Notes: generated by a model from the sequence alone, not told the origin. DNA of 64,000 nucleotides from Neofusicoccum parvum (GCA_020912385.1 CP087207.1:868001-932000); one strand, 5' to 3'; counted from the first letter of the stretch, positions 40,900 through 52,740 are shown. Numbers and translations: made by a program.

Positions 40900-41942
40900 A
40901 TGTCTTCGCTCCTTCTCGTCCTCACTACGCTGGCGTGCACCTCCCTCGCGGCGCCATCGCGCCCCTCGTACGGCCACTCGGGCTTCGCCGGCACCCGCCA
41001 CCGTCAGATCAACACGACGCAGTGCCCGATCCTGCTCGACGGCCGCGTGCCGTCCAACGCCACGCTCGCCTCGTTCGACACCGAGAACGGCATCTTCAAC
41101 CCGGACTACGTCAAGGGCAACAACGTGACCTGGTCGCAGATCCTCGAGGAGCCGGATGTTGCACCCTCCAAGTTCGACGTCCCGGAGTACAAGCCCATCG
41201 AGGTCACCATCAACGACGACTCCATCTTCCAGAAGCAGTACGGCTTCCGCCGCGCCGGTCTGCAGTTCGCGGCCGACAGCTCCAACGACACCTCCGACAG
41301 CGGCATCGTCACCCTCCACTGGAGCGTGAAGCAGGATGCGCAGAAGCCGCTCAACCTGAGCCACGAGTACCTGGTACGTTTGACGTTCAAATACGTTTCT
41401 TGGAACGATGCAGATCAGCTGACCGCCTTCCCAGAACGTCTGGCACGAGGCCGCCGACTACAGCGCCAACCAGTTCAACTTCAACACTGGCTACCGCATC
41501 GGCACCAACGGCACCGACAAGGAGTCGTGGCAGCTTCTGGGCCGCGACTCCAACCTTCTCTGGTCGGCTCCCATCGACTTTGAGAACTGGCAGAACTTCG
41601 CCCTGACCCTGGACTACACCGCCAAGTAAGTACAGCCAAGGCCCGCTTCTCTCTTGGCACGAAAGAGATATGCGCGTAAACGCTTGAAAGATGTATTCTA
41701 ACAATCGTAACAGCACTCTCACCATCTACTCCTCGAAGAACGCGGAGCCGCTTGCCAAGGCGGGCGGTCCGTTCACCAACGACAACTCCGGCGCCGGTCA
41801 GTTCCAGATTGGTGTCCTGAAGAAGCCCACTGGCACCGATGATGTTGTCAACAGCGGCTTCCAGGAGAGCGGTTTCTCTGAGGGCCAGATCTACGGCGGT
41901 ATCTTTGTTGAGAACAGCGCCAACAGTTGCGTCTCTTTGTAA
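40900..41942 (+). CDS. GH131 family beta-glucanase
   Basis: Three exons, 40900-41373, 41435-41625 and 41714-41942, with introns of 61 and 88 nt, encode 297 aa. A signal peptide (MSSLLLVLTTLACTSLAA) precedes the GH131 catalytic domain: TQCPILLDGRVPSNATL, the FNPDYVKGNNVTWSQIL segment, QYGFRRAGLQF and HWSVKQDAQKPLNLSHEYL followed, after splicing, by NVWHEAADYSANQF. There is no carbohydrate-binding module. GH131 enzymes of fungi act on beta-1,3-, beta-1,4- and beta-1,6-glucans and are secreted during plant biomass degradation or colonisation. Several NxT sequons support secretion. Confidence 0.9.
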
Positions 41943-42352
41943 GATGTCTTCCGAGTGCGATTAGGTGTAGATGAGGGGGCTTTAATTTCGTCCCGGCGTT
42001 GTTCGCCGGTTAACCTACGATAGAATAAACGTTTTTCTACGCAATTAGCGCCAAGTCTAAAGACGCGGGGAACAGGTAGCGTGACAGTGACATGCGTGTT
42101 TAGCGTAAAGGAGGACATGACGAAAATTGTACCAGTTGTGATTTTTTGTGCTCGCTTGATTCTATGGTCGATGTTCCAGTTGCTTCATGCCACATGACAT
42201 GAACGGTTTCGCTATGGCCGTTCTGCTGATATCGTCGACGGACTCGATGAGTTTCACCTGCTCTTGACCCAAAAACTCCTCGCAACCTCTCTGTGGTTGG
42301 TCTTCCCCGCACTGATATCATAGGTACATTTCTTGGTAATGTCATTGCTAAT
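41943..42352. other. Convergent spacer, GH131 / ARPC4
   Basis: 410 bp between two convergent stop codons. No further feature is seen. Confidence 0.45.
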
Positions 42353-43118
42353 TCAGTCAAACTGTGAAAGCAGTCAGTATGGCCGCTACGCAGTGTCGCA
42401 AGGAGGAAATACGTACCGGAGTCAGGAAAGACTCGGCGACGAAACGTGCCCGAGCGTTGAGCTGTAGTAGTTGTTAGCAAGTGCCTGAGCGGAATGGGCG
42501 CCGCCTCCACAAAGATCGACCTAAGCCGCCTCCTGCGGGGCCACTTACGAAGAGCTTCATCTCCGAAATCTCCTTGTCCACCTCCTCCATGAATTGGATA
42601 ATGAAATCGACCAGCTTATGCTTCAGCATCTCCTCGGTGTGGAAGTTGGTGATCAGGAAGGAAATATCGTATCCCTAACAGGCATCAGCTTCGCTGCCCC
42701 GAACACGGCCCAGGGGCAGCAGGTGTACCTTGATGGGCTTCCTCCGCAGGATGAAGAACTGCTCGGCTCTCTGGGTCAAGAACCTTGTGAACTTGTGGAC
42801 CAGGATATGCTCGATCTCATCGGCCTGCTTGATCTTAATGCTGACGCGCACGCTGTTGATACTCGGCTCGATGAACACGCGCTCGTTCTCGTTGCGGGAC
42901 ACGGTCAAGGGGTTCAGGAGGACTTCGGGAGACGTCTGGGCCTCGATTTCAGGAACGTTGTGCCTCTCGGACGCCTGGGAGGCGAAGTTCGACAGCGACA
43001 GCGCCCCGGTGAGGGAGGAGCGGACGCATTGGAGGTACGGCCGGAGGGATTGCGACTACCGCTAGGCGTCAGCAAGCTGCGACAGCGGATTCGGAGCAGG
43101 CGGGCGCGTGTTTACCAT
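42353..43118 (-). CDS. ARC19: Arp2/3 complex subunit 4 (20 kDa)
   Basis: Five exons: 43118-43116, 43055-42729, 42674-42549, 42461-42417 and 42361-42353. The first coding exon is the ATG alone and the last contributes only Phe-Asp-stop. The 169-aa product is nearly invariant ARPC4: [77 protein letters not shown] and [11 protein letters not shown]. Length matches the 168-aa family norm. With ARPC2 it forms the core of the Arp2/3 complex that nucleates branched actin at endocytic patches. Introns are 60, 54, 87 and 55 nt. It diverges from UBP6 with 354 bp between start codons. Confidence 0.95.
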
Positions 43119-43472
43119 CTTGACGGAGTGCAATCGGCGGGCGGAACCAGGGCGATTGCGGTGGCGGGAGTGCAAGCTGGGGCTAGCGGTACGGAGGAGC
43201 TCCCTGGACCTGGGAGGGTATGATGTGGTGAGGCGGGGGCCCTTGGGCGGTGATGCGCGGCACGTCGGCCTGCCGAAGAAGCACCGGACACGGTGGTGCC
43301 CCAGGCAGGCCCGCATTGCTTGGCGTGGTGAGCTAATCGCAGGGCAACTCTATCCAGGACATTCCATCCGCTGCTGTCGCCGCTCGCTCTGCCCGCCGCT
43401 GCCAACCTTTCCTTCAGGGCAACCCCCCGCGACCTCGTCCACCCCTTCTCTACCTGCCGTTCTCTTGCGAAG
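43119..43472. promoter_or_regulatory. Bidirectional promoter, ARPC4 / UBP6
   Basis: 354 bp between divergent start codons of two constitutively needed genes. No TATA box is obvious. Confidence 0.5.
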
Positions 43473-45606
43473 ATGGCGTCCATTCCAGGTATGCCGGCCC
43501 CGCTCTCCCCGCCGTCTTGGTGAGCAAGTCGTGGCGCGTGTACCCCCGTCCGAACTCCAAGCATCCATCTGCAAATGCTGGACTGTTATCTCAGGCACAC
43601 GCGTGCGCCTGGGTACTTGCTAGATGCTTTGGCTTCGGGCAGGTGGCGCTACGACCATCTCGCCCTCATGTTTATGCCCAGAGACGCGCAAGCATTACTC
43701 ACTTACTGACTTGCGCCACCAGTGGTTGTCAAACATCAGGGAAAGAAGTACGATGTCGAACTCGACCCGACAAGTACTGGCGAAACCTTCAAGTTCCAGC
43801 TGTACTCCCTCACCGGCGTCGAGCCCGAGCGCCAGAAGATCTTGGTCAAGGGTGGCCAGCTCAAGGATGACACCGACCTCTCGAAGCTCAATGTCAAGGC
43901 GGGCCACACCTTCATGATGATGGGCACGCCTTCCGGAGATGCAAAGGGCCAGATCGAGCGACCCAAGGAGAAGATTCGCTTCTTGGAGGACATGACCGAG
44001 GCCGAGGCCGCGCAGGTTGCTGGCGCGATACCTGCTGGTCTGCAGAACTTGGGAAACACTTGCTACATGAATTCCACTCTGCAGACCTTGAAGTCGATTC
44101 CGGAGCTGAGGGATGAGCTGGTGAAGTACAAGCCGAGGTAGGATGCTCTTGTGGAGCTGTGATATGTAATCAGATACTGACACAATGAGTAGTGCGTCGA
44201 GCGCTGCCGGCCCCAGCGACTTCAGGTCTTTCGGTCTTGGAGGTCTTGGAGCTTCGGCAGACCTCACTGAGGCTCTGCGCGACCTCTTCAAGCAGATGTC
44301 TGAGACCCAAGAAGGCTTCCCTCCCATGATGTTCCTCAATGCGCTACGAACTGCCTTCCCCCAATTCGCTCAGAAGGCCAAGGACGGTCACGGATACGCC
44401 CAGCAGGATGCTGAAGAAGCTTGGTCACAGATCGTGTCGCAGCTTCGCCAGAAGCTGAAGAGCGACGGCTCCAACAGCGATGCTGCTCAGCAGGCGGCTG
44501 GATCTTTCATCGACAGGTACATGTCTGGCAAATTCGAGACGATCATGGAATGCGACGAGTCGGCTGCAAAGGACGGTGGAGAAGAGCCAATTAAGGGCGA
44601 CGATACTTTCTTCAAGCTGAACTGCCACATCACGGCTGAGGTCAACCACCTGCGCGAGGGTCTTGTCGCAGGCATGCAGGAGAAGATTGAGAAGAACTCG
44701 GAGGTCTTGGGCCGCAATGCGATGTACACGAAGACGTCTCGCATCACAAGGCTTCCGAAGTACCTGCCTGTTCACTTCATGCGCTTCGACTGGCGAAGAG
44801 ATACGAGTAAGAAGGCGAAGATCATGAGGAAAGTAACTTTTCCTCAGGAGCTTGACGCTGTTGAATTCTGCTCCGAGGACCTCAAGAAGCTTCTCATTCC
44901 GATCCGAGACAAGATCAGGGAGATCAGGAAAGAAGAGGAAGATGTTGAGCGCGCGAGGAAGCGCAGGAAGCGCATCCAGCATGGCGAGGACATCGAAATG
45001 AGCGGAGATGTGAAGGAGAAGGGCAAGGGTTCAGCAAGTGAAAAGGGGCCTGCGAAAGACAAGAAGGACGAGAAGCAGAAGGCGTCGGGCAGTGGTGACG
45101 TTGAGATGGCAGATGTCGAATACAAGACGGATGCCCAGATCGAGGCTGAGCGTGCTGCCTCGATCTTGAAGGCGAAGAAGGAGCTCCTTGCTCTGGTCGA
45201 TGGAAAGCTTTCTGCCGACGAGGCCTGCAACCAGACCGGTCTGTACGAACTTCGTGGCGTCATCACTCACCAGGGTGCTACGGCCGACAGTGGACACTAC
45301 ACGTCCTTCGTCAAGAAGGAGGGCGAGAAGGACCCGAAAACTGGTAAGCGAAAGGAGGAAGATGGCAAATGGTGGTGGTTCAACGACGACAAGGTCTCTG
45401 AGGTCGACACGGACAGGATCGAGACCTTGTCCGGTGGTGGTGAGTAAATTGACTTGTGACTAAAACGAATGGTTCGCTAACTCTTAATAGGCCAGAGTCA
45501 CTCTGCGTTGATTCTGCTCTACCGTGCCGTGTCCCTTCCTAGCAAGGAGCACATGGAGGACGCGGAGACGGATGCGGATGCGAAGGCTAAGACAGCTGCG
45601 GCTTGA
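43473..45606 (+). CDS. UBP6: Proteasome-associated deubiquitinase Ubp6 (USP14-like)
   Basis: Four exons: 43473-43488, 43723-44137, 44193-45439 and 45491-45606. The first intron is long for this window (234 nt). The product is 597 aa. An N-terminal ubiquitin-like domain (VVVKHQGKKYDVELDP, KILVKGGQLKDDTDL) docks on the proteasome. The USP catalytic domain follows with the Cys box GLQNLGNTCYMNSTLQTLK and the His box GVITHQGATADSGHYTSFV plus WWWFNDDKVSEVD, all catalytic residues present. A Lys/Glu-rich low-complexity insertion lies at about residues 400-460. Ubp6 trims ubiquitin chains at the 26S proteasome and recycles ubiquitin. The C-terminal exon supplies GQSHSALILLYRA. Confidence 0.95.
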
Positions 45607-46037
45607 TCAGTCAATCCAAGGCGCAATCTGGCAGGCTTTCAAGCTTCTCTCTACGATTTATTGCATGTGGTCTTAGACGGTGGATTGTACGAGTTACGAG
45701 GCCTAGCACGATGGGTTCATAGATTCCGTTTACTCTGGGCATAGCATAAGAGCGGCGGTAACTCATAGGCTTGGAAGTAAATCTGAAAACTATTGGACGT
45801 CCAAATTCCTGTATATGCGCGCTTGATGCGCGAACGCGGTGTTTTACGCGTCCGCGGCGCGACCCTCTTTCCTCCCATCTCTCGTCCGCTTTTCAACACC
45901 ACTTTCGTCCCACAACCTAACTCCACGGTAACGACTCACTCACTCAGACGACCGGGCTCTCTACGCTCCTTTCCTTTCCATCTCTCTTCAAACGTCAATA
46001 TCTTGCGCTGTAGCATGCTGTAACTCCTGCCTTCAAG
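45607..46037. other. Intergenic region, UBP6 / REC8
   Basis: 431 bp holding the UBP6 3' end and REC8 promoter. No extra feature is seen. Confidence 0.4.
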
Positions 46038-48449
46038 ATGTTTTACAGCCATGAAGGTGAGCTCCACTTCTGCCTCACCTCAAACTTATCACTAACAGGT
46101 GTGGTAGTACTTACAAACCGCAAGTACGGTGTTGCAACCGTCTGGTATGTAGCGCTGACGTTCGCTCATGCAATCAGAGCGTTTACTGACATGCGAAGGC
46201 TTGTGGCAACGCTGGGCTCCAAATCTGCCACCACGAAGAAGGTGACGCGCAAGGCTATCCTCAACGTCAATGTGCCTAAGGCATGCGACACTATCATCGA
46301 ACCCGAGGTTCCGCTTGCTCTGCGTCTTCAGGGTAGTCTCCTGTAAGCTGGCCGACCTGTCACATTGCCAGCAAGTGAAAACCACTGACTGGCATCGCAG
46401 CTACGGTGTCTCAAAAGTCTACTCGCAGCAATGCTCCTACGTCCTGGCCGATGCGCAGAGTATGCAGAACCATGTTCGCACTGCGTTGATGCAGATAACT
46501 AGGGACACCGAACTTGACCCCGAGGCTGGACGTGCGAGGTATGCGCACTGAGAACTGCGAGAAGTATTTGCGAGGTAGCCCGCTGACGTCTCACTCAGGC
46601 CCGACCAGCTCGTCCTCGAGGATGACCCGTCTTTCCTTCCAGACTTCGCTCTTGCCCCGCTCGAGCTTGATGATGCGTCCGACTTGGACCTCCCGACCCT
46701 CACTCGCTCCAGCAGCTTGTCGTCGCCTCGCCGCTCGCGTAGTCCACGCCAGGAAATCACACTTGAGGAGCAGGATGGAGGCCCTGTCTTTGGCATACAA
46801 GTTCCGAGCTCTGACGGCCACAGCTTCGGAGACATTGGCGGATTCGTTGTGCCGGGTGATGACGGCCCAGGTACAAAATTTCCTGGCGGAAGTCCTCTAC
46901 GCGTCGAAGATGAAGGCTTCGAGCCACTTGTAGACTTCGGCTTTGACGCCGAGGGAAACCTCATTGAGCATGTCTCTTCCAGCCACCTGCAGAAGACGCC
47001 GGCTACTGTCCCTCGGCCAGGTCTACCCAGTAGCTCTGCTGCTAGTGCTAGAGTGAGGAAGGAGCATGAGGAAGCTCAACAGCAGGGCGCAGAGGTGGGT
47101 AGTTCTGGAGCTACATAGATGTTTGGCGACACTGACGGCGTTCCTAGTATGGCGACCTAATGGACGCCAACATGCCTATCGAGGACGACGAAGTTGATCT
47201 CCTTCCCGAAGCCGAAGCACTGCCTTCGACTCGCGATCGCCCGAGTTCTCCTTCTGGACGTTTCTTGGCTGAGGAGGAAATCATGGAGTCGTCTTCCGTC
47301 GTCCAGGCTCCGATGCGCTCCAAAGCTAAGCGTCGCGTCATACCAATGGATCGGACCATGGAACTTCGCAACACAGACCTGGCAAACTGGATGAACGATT
47401 ATGTGGACAATATGCGCGAAGCGGGAAAGAACAAGCAAGCCCTTCGTGCCTTCCATCAGGCAAAGAAGAATGCAGAATACTGGGTTCTCGGCTTGGGTAT
47501 CGGTGGCATTGGCGCCATAGTCAACGGTACCGGTCTCATTGGTCCACTTGACATGTTCAGGGGTGATGCCCTGCTCCTTTCTCTCGGAATCGACCGTAAC
47601 GCCGCTAAGAAGAAGCGCGGGCACCAGGCTATCGATCAGGACGAGAAATCCAATGACGATGAGAGGCGTGTTCGTCGGCGCTCTGAGGAAGACGAAGTCG
47701 GCCGTGGTGATGTTGACATGGAAGATGGAGGCGTCGTCAACGCTGAAGAGGAGGATGTCGAAGTCCCTCGCGAAGCAGAGCAGGAGATAGACGCGCGCGA
47801 CCACTCACAGCTATTCCCCTGGAATGTGACGGCTTCTGTGCGCAACTCCTCTCTTGCTCCTAGTGCACGCCGCGCCCTCGGCTTCGGTGGATCCGGTATA
47901 TCGTCCTCCGCTGGAGGAGCGAGTGGCATGGTTGGCTCCCTCGGCCGTAGAAGCCGCAAGGTCAGCGAAAGCCCTCTCCACGGACGTGGACCTCCTGGAA
48001 ACCTTGCGCCTCTTCCAAGCTCCGAAGCTAATGACTATGGTAATGACACGCTGGGCGGAATAGGTGGCGACATAAGTGTTGGCGGTGATGATGACTTCGA
48101 GCTTTACGGCGCTGCAGCTAGCGTTGATACGCAGACTGTCAACGAGTCCCAGATCACACAGACCGCGTTCGCCAAAGAGATGGAAAACTTCGGGATGTTC
48201 ATCTTCGACAGTCTCAGGGAGAAAGAAGAAGCCGCTGCCGCTGATGGCATCGAGCCTGCAGGCATCAATGAAATCCTGTTCGAAGACGCCCTGCCCCCGG
48301 AAACAACGACGAGGATCGTCGCTGCTCAGGGCTTCATGCATCTGCTAGCACTTGCGACTCATGGCCGCGTCTCTGCCAGACAGAACGAGCCTTTTGCCGA
48401 GATCGGTATGAGCTTGCCGCATGCTCATGAGGTCGAACCTGTGGTCTAA
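46038..48449 (+). CDS. rec8: Meiotic cohesin kleisin Rec8
   Basis: Six exons: 46038-46056, 46108-46144, 46199-46342, 46401-46538, 46599-47094 and 47148-48449; introns 51-60 nt; 711 aa. The N-terminal kleisin domain that binds Smc3 reads MFYSHEVLTNRKYGVATVW, LVATLGSKSATTKKVTRKAI, ALRLQGSLLYGVSKVYSQQC. An acidic middle follows, and the C-terminal winged helix that binds Smc1 is GINEILFEDALPPETTTRIV with FMHLLALATHGRVSA. The spacing favours Rec8 over mitotic Rad21/Scc1, as does LYGVSKVYSQQCSYVLAD. Rec8 holds sister chromatids in meiosis and is cut by separase. Five introns are packed in the first 1.1 kb, a common site of meiosis-regulated splicing in fungi, though that is inference. Confidence 0.9.
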
Positions 48450-48806
48450 TGATCAATATGACGAAGGTCAAGTCACTTGTGTTATTCAAATCCACATTGC
48501 TGTGTTGCTAATCTTAACGAATCATGGGTTCGACATTACGGGTGTTCAAGATGGTCCAACTCAGCAGATGAGGAAGCCTGCATTAGTTTACGGCAGGCGA
48601 GATGGTCACTGCCTTCTGTTTCTTCCAGCTTCTCCCTCTTAGCTAAGAACTGTAATTGTCGGATAGCTAGCCGATTGCTGGGTTTAATACACCAATCAAA
48701 GTTCGAGTGACTGTTCAAGAGAAGATTCACTCCTAGTTATATGCAGTGTTTGAAGCTTAAATGTTATGTGATATCCATAGCCACTCAATAAGTTGTATGC
48801 TTGAGC
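48450..48806. other. Convergent spacer, REC8 / WBP11
   Basis: 357 bp between convergent stop codons. AT-rich and non-coding. Confidence 0.45.
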
Positions 48807-49766
48807 TTACCCTGCGAAGGCTTCATCCTCTACCTCCTCCATCTCAACTTGTTTTAGCTCCCGCTCGAACTTAGCCGCTTCCTCATCGATGTCTACATCC
48901 TCTCCATCTGCAACTTCAGCATTCATCATCTTGTACTGTGCCTCTTCGACGGCAGCTTCTGCAGCTTGCTCCGCATCATCCATTCCTTCCTGTGCCACCT
49001 CGGCCTTCTTCTGGCCATAGCCCTGCCTCTCCAGCTTATCCAACTCCTCGGGCTCCAGCAGCTTGCCTGGCGTCGTTCCCTTCGCCGCCGCCAACTTCTG
49101 CGCCACGGCTGCTGGGACGAAGCGTGACGCCTCCTTCCGCAGGTCACGATGCACCGGCGCAGCGCTGTACACAGTCTTCGCCTCGACCGGAGCAGCCGCA
49201 CCAGTACCAGCAACACCAGCACCCGGCTTCGCAGGCAGCGCGTGCGGTCCGCCTGGCGCCTGCCTCTCCTCCATACCACCAGCGCCACCCCTTCTCGGCT
49301 TCCTCGGCACCGGCGGCGGCGTATCGCGCGGCATAGGAATATCCCTCACATCCTCATCCGTCTCACTGCTCTCGCTCGCATCCCCCCAGCCGCCCTCCCT
49401 CCTCCTCTTCCCCAGAACACCCGCTCCCCTCCCTCCCCGCCCTCCCCGCCCTCCCCTACCGCCATCATCCCGCCCCCTCCCGCCGCCGAACGTCGGCGCC
49501 CTGTCCCCCAGATCCTCGCGCGCCTTGCGGATCGCGCGCACCTCCTTCTCGAGGTTGCTCAGCGTCTCGCGGTCGCGCGGCCGCAGGTCGCCGCGCTCCT
49601 CGGCGCCCTTGAGCTCGTCGATCTGGCGCTGGAGGCGCTCCGGGTTGCGCTTGGCGAGCCGCTCGTTGCGCTGCGCGGCGACGTTGGCTTTGTTCTTCTT
49701 GAGCGCGCGTTGCTTGTCGGCTTTGTGCTGGGCGGCGACGGGGTTGAGGGATTTGTCTTTCGCCAT
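48807..49766 (-). CDS. WBP11-type splicing factor
   Basis: Intronless, 319 aa. The N-terminus is the Wbp11 domain (MAKDKSLNPVAAQHKADKQR, ALKKNKANVAAQRNERLAKR). The centre is Gly/Arg-rich (several RGG repeats), followed by a Pro-rich WW/SH3 ligand (PRDTPPPVPRKPRRG) and an acidic, probably coiled C-terminal part (EEAAKFERELKQVEMEEVE). Animal WBP11 is a nuclear spliceosome-associated protein that binds PQBP1 and PP1; the fungal protein is shorter. The gene is divergent from POP1, so two RNA-processing genes share upstream DNA. Confidence 0.85.
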   Translation of the reverse strand: MAKDKSLNPVAAQHKADKQRALKKNKANVAAQRNERLAKRNPERLQRQIDELKGAEERGDLRPRDRETLSNLEKEVRAIRKAREDLGDRAPTFGGGRGRDDGGRGGRGGRGGRGAGVLGKRRREGGWGDASESSETDEDVRDIPMPRDTPPPVPRKPRRGGAGGMEERQAPGGPHALPAKPGAGVAGTGAAAPVEAKTVYSAAPVHRDLRKEASRFVPAAVAQKLAAAKGTTPGKLLEPEELDKLERQGYGQKKAEVAQEGMDDAEQAAEAAVEEAQYKMMNAEVADGEDVDIDEEAAKFERELKQVEMEEVEDEAFAG

Positions 49767-50190
49767 GGTCGTGGTGGAGCGGTTCTAAACGAGGTGGCGG
49801 TGGTTTGTGGGAGGCGCCGAGAGCGCTGCGCGGAGGGTGTGGGTTGTGGAGCGGATGGAGGAGTTTTCGCGGGCGCAGGTCGGAGGTGTGTGGTAGTGCG
49901 AGAAGCTCGTCGGTGAGGATGCTGTAGGGCCGCGACGAAGTAATTGGTAGTCACAGCGGTGAAGGAGGTTGGTTGAGTGTGTGTGAAGTGTTTTTGTCGA
50001 GGTTCGGTCGGGGAGCTTTGGAGCTGGAGCGTCGGCGGCCGCAATGACTTCACTTTTTCACGTGCTCGCGCGAATCCCTGTCGCGCGCAAGCTCAAGGAA
50101 ATTTCCATGCTACGCCCGTCAGCTCCTCCCCCGCACCAACCATTCCGCACCGCACCCTTCCTCCGCATCCCACCGGCGCCGGATCCAACC
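49767..50190. promoter_or_regulatory. Bidirectional promoter, WBP11 / POP1
   Basis: 424 bp between the preferred divergent start codons. An in-frame upstream ATG for POP1 lies at 50044. Confidence 0.45.
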
Positions 50191-52740
50191 ATGGCGGAGA
50201 AGGGTAAGCAGCCCGCGTCGAAACAACAACAGAACCAGAACCGCAAGCGCGCAAAGTCGCGCGACGCCCGCGCCATTGCGGCACAGAGCACCGGCACCGC
50301 TTTCAAGAATGGCGAGGTCAACGTCGACGCGTTCGTCACCGCGCGAGAGTATGAGATAAAGGCGCTCGAGGATGGCATGAACAAGGCGCGCAAGGGCCTC
50401 ACCACACGCGCTTTCCAGGGCGTTCCGCGGGAGCTCAGGCGCAGGACGGCGAGCCACAATGTCAAGCGAGTGCCGCAGCGGCTGCGCAAGCGCGCGGCGA
50501 GGGAGATGGCCGAAGACAATACACCGACGGTGACGGCGAGGAGGAGGAGACCAAATGCGCATATGCGGTTACGGCTGGAGACGGCAGAAAAGCTGAAGAA
50601 AGTCACCGCGAAGGCCAAGGCTAGGAAGGCTAAGAAAGAGGGCAAGGCGAATGGGGACAGCAAGGCAGATGGCGATATGAAGGTCACCGTGACACCTGCC
50701 GAGGGAGATGCCGTGCAAAGCGACGCGATCAAGACTCGGAAACCGCGCGTCAAGACCTCGAAGCTGAAGAATCCGCCCACTCCGCCTGTCAAGTTCCGTA
50801 AGCGCCAGCTGAACAAGCAATGGCTTCCCACACATATGTTCCACACAAAACGCGCCCACTTGACACCCCCTTCGGAACCACTGTGGCGATTTGCGATACC
50901 TCTGGCACCGACAATGAAGTGCTACCGGTCGACACACAGAGCGAGTACTGCGAGGGGCGCTGTGGCATGGGACATGAGTTATATGTCGACAATTGGCCTG
51001 CAAGGATCAGAGGAGCATATTCAGAAGCTCCTAAGGGACTTTGGCGTCGACCATTGGGGAAAGAAAGGCCAAAAGTGGAGAGATGGAACAAGGACGTGGG
51101 AGGGTTGGCTGTTCGAGAAGGATGGATGGCCCGAGAAGGCCATTGCACCGGTCACAATAATTTGGTGTGCAGAGCCAAAGACTGAAGATGTGGAGATGAA
51201 GGACGATGCTACTGAAAGTGCATCTACCAAAAAGAAACATAAGAGGAAGGTCTTGATACGGATACATCCCTCGGCTTTCAAGGAATTTTGGGACGCTATT
51301 CACAAGCACAAGCCACCAGTCACCGTCGAAGACCTCCGTTGGGAGATTGGCAGCATCGAGATAACCGGCCCTGGAGCAACTGAGGCACTACGCGGCGTCC
51401 TCGACCCTGTCATGTCAGAAGGGGGTGACGATAGTCCTAGTGGCATATGGAACACTCTAGCACCCGTCACGAACCTGGGAACACTGCCAGCCAATCCAGT
51501 GCTAGGATTCAACATCGCTGACCCAAGACTCCACCATCCGCCACGCACTGTTAATCTCCCTACAGACAAGGCTTCGCAAACCCGCTTGGTGAACGTCCTC
51601 GCAAGCTGGCCTCCGGATAGAACACAGGGACCACCTGGTCTGTTCAACCTTAACGAGCGTCTTGCTGCCGCGCGTGCTCTACCCAGCCAGAAGTCGATCA
51701 ACCGTCGAAAGACGGCGGCGACGCCAGGGTCGTATCCTGAACCCGTACCAAATGACCCCACAATCCCAGTTCTCCTCTTCGCAACTCGCAGCGCTGGCCC
51801 TGGCACTGGAACATGGACACTTCTCCTGCCGTGGAAATGTGTTTCTCCAGTCTGGAGCTCGTTGATGTACTACCCACTGTCCACCGGGGCAAATGTGCGC
51901 TTCGGTGGATTGAATCAGAAGAGACAGCTGGCATTCGAGGCTGGCATTCCTTTCTTTCCAGCTGATTATTCGGCAACCAAGGCAGGGCAAGAGTGGGATC
52001 TGCATGAGAGCGAGCAGCGGAAAGCGCAGTGGGAGAGAAGACCAAAAGGGAAGAGGGTTGAGTGGGATAGCCTGGTCTTGGCAGAAGGACGGAAAGGTGA
52101 AGTGGGTAAAGGCTGGGCCTGTGACTGGGATGAGCTCCTTGAGGGCGATCAAGTTCCATCCGAACCTAAGCCTACGTTCTACCAGCTTCCCCATTCTCTC
52201 GCCGAAGAAGCCACTGCCTCACGCAAGACCGACGAAATCCCCAACGCTCAGTCTGCCTTGGCGAACGTCCGTCTTTCGCTCGTCGCGCGCGGCGACCCCA
52301 AAGACTGCGCTCGTATCTACCGCCTACCCAGCACCGATCCCTCCCTCCGCGAAAGATGGCTCTACCTCCTTCCCGATCCTCACTCAAAGTCCAACAAAAG
52401 GAAGAGGGCCGCACGGCTGCCCCAAAAGCCGCCGCCGTCAGCACCAGAGCATGTGCAACAAGCCTACCTCGCGGCTAGCTTGCTCGATGCCGATGCCAAG
52501 ACTACCCAGGCGGGTGAGAAGGATTACCCGCCGGTCCCTGGAAAGGAGGACCTGATCGGTTTTGTAACGGCAGGCAACTTCAATCTCGGTGAGGGACAGC
52601 CAACCGGAGTTGGAAATGTGGTGGTGAAGAAATTGGTGGAAGGGATGAAGAGCGAGAAGAAGGGCGTGGAAAGGTTGTGCATTGTGAGGAATGCGGGGGA
52701 GACGGTGGGGAGGTTAGCTAGGTGGGAGATTGCGGGATGA
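50191..52740 (+). CDS. POP1: Ribonuclease P/MRP subunit Pop1
   Basis: Intronless, 849 aa from the ATG at 50191 (CAACCATGG context; MAEKGKQPASK). An in-frame ATG at 50044 would add 49 residues. The POP1 N-terminal domain is seen in VNVDAFVTAREYEIKALEDG, TRAFQGVPRELRRRTASHNVKRVP (basic, RNA-binding) and the segment LNKQWLPTHMFHTKRAHL. The POPLD domain is in LLLPWKCVSPVWSSLMYYPL and VRFGGLNQKRQLAFEAGIPFFPADY, and the C-terminal part includes LIGFVTAGNFNLGEGQPTGVG. Pop1 is the largest protein of nuclear RNase P and RNase MRP, which mature tRNA 5' ends and pre-rRNA. Confidence 0.92.
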   Translation: MAEKGKQPASKQQQNQNRKRAKSRDARAIAAQSTGTAFKNGEVNVDAFVTAREYEIKALEDGMNKARKGLTTRAFQGVPRELRRRTASHNVKRVPQRLRKRAAREMAEDNTPTVTARRRRPNAHMRLRLETAEKLKKVTAKAKARKAKKEGKANGDSKADGDMKVTVTPAEGDAVQSDAIKTRKPRVKTSKLKNPPTPPVKFRKRQLNKQWLPTHMFHTKRAHLTPPSEPLWRFAIPLAPTMKCYRSTHRASTARGAVAWDMSYMSTIGLQGSEEHIQKLLRDFGVDHWGKKGQKWRDGTRTWEGWLFEKDGWPEKAIAPVTIIWCAEPKTEDVEMKDDATESASTKKKHKRKVLIRIHPSAFKEFWDAIHKHKPPVTVEDLRWEIGSIEITGPGATEALRGVLDPVMSEGGDDSPSGIWNTLAPVTNLGTLPANPVLGFNIADPRLHHPPRTVNLPTDKASQTRLVNVLASWPPDRTQGPPGLFNLNERLAAARALPSQKSINRRKTAATPGSYPEPVPNDPTIPVLLFATRSAGPGTGTWTLLLPWKCVSPVWSSLMYYPLSTGANVRFGGLNQKRQLAFEAGIPFFPADYSATKAGQEWDLHESEQRKAQWERRPKGKRVEWDSLVLAEGRKGEVGKGWACDWDELLEGDQVPSEPKPTFYQLPHSLAEEATASRKTDEIPNAQSALANVRLSLVARGDPKDCARIYRLPSTDPSLRERWLYLLPDPHSKSNKRKRAARLPQKPPPSAPEHVQQAYLAASLLDADAKTTQAGEKDYPPVPGKEDLIGFVTAGNFNLGEGQPTGVGNVVVKKLVEGMKSEKKGVERLCIVRNAGETVGRLARWEIAG

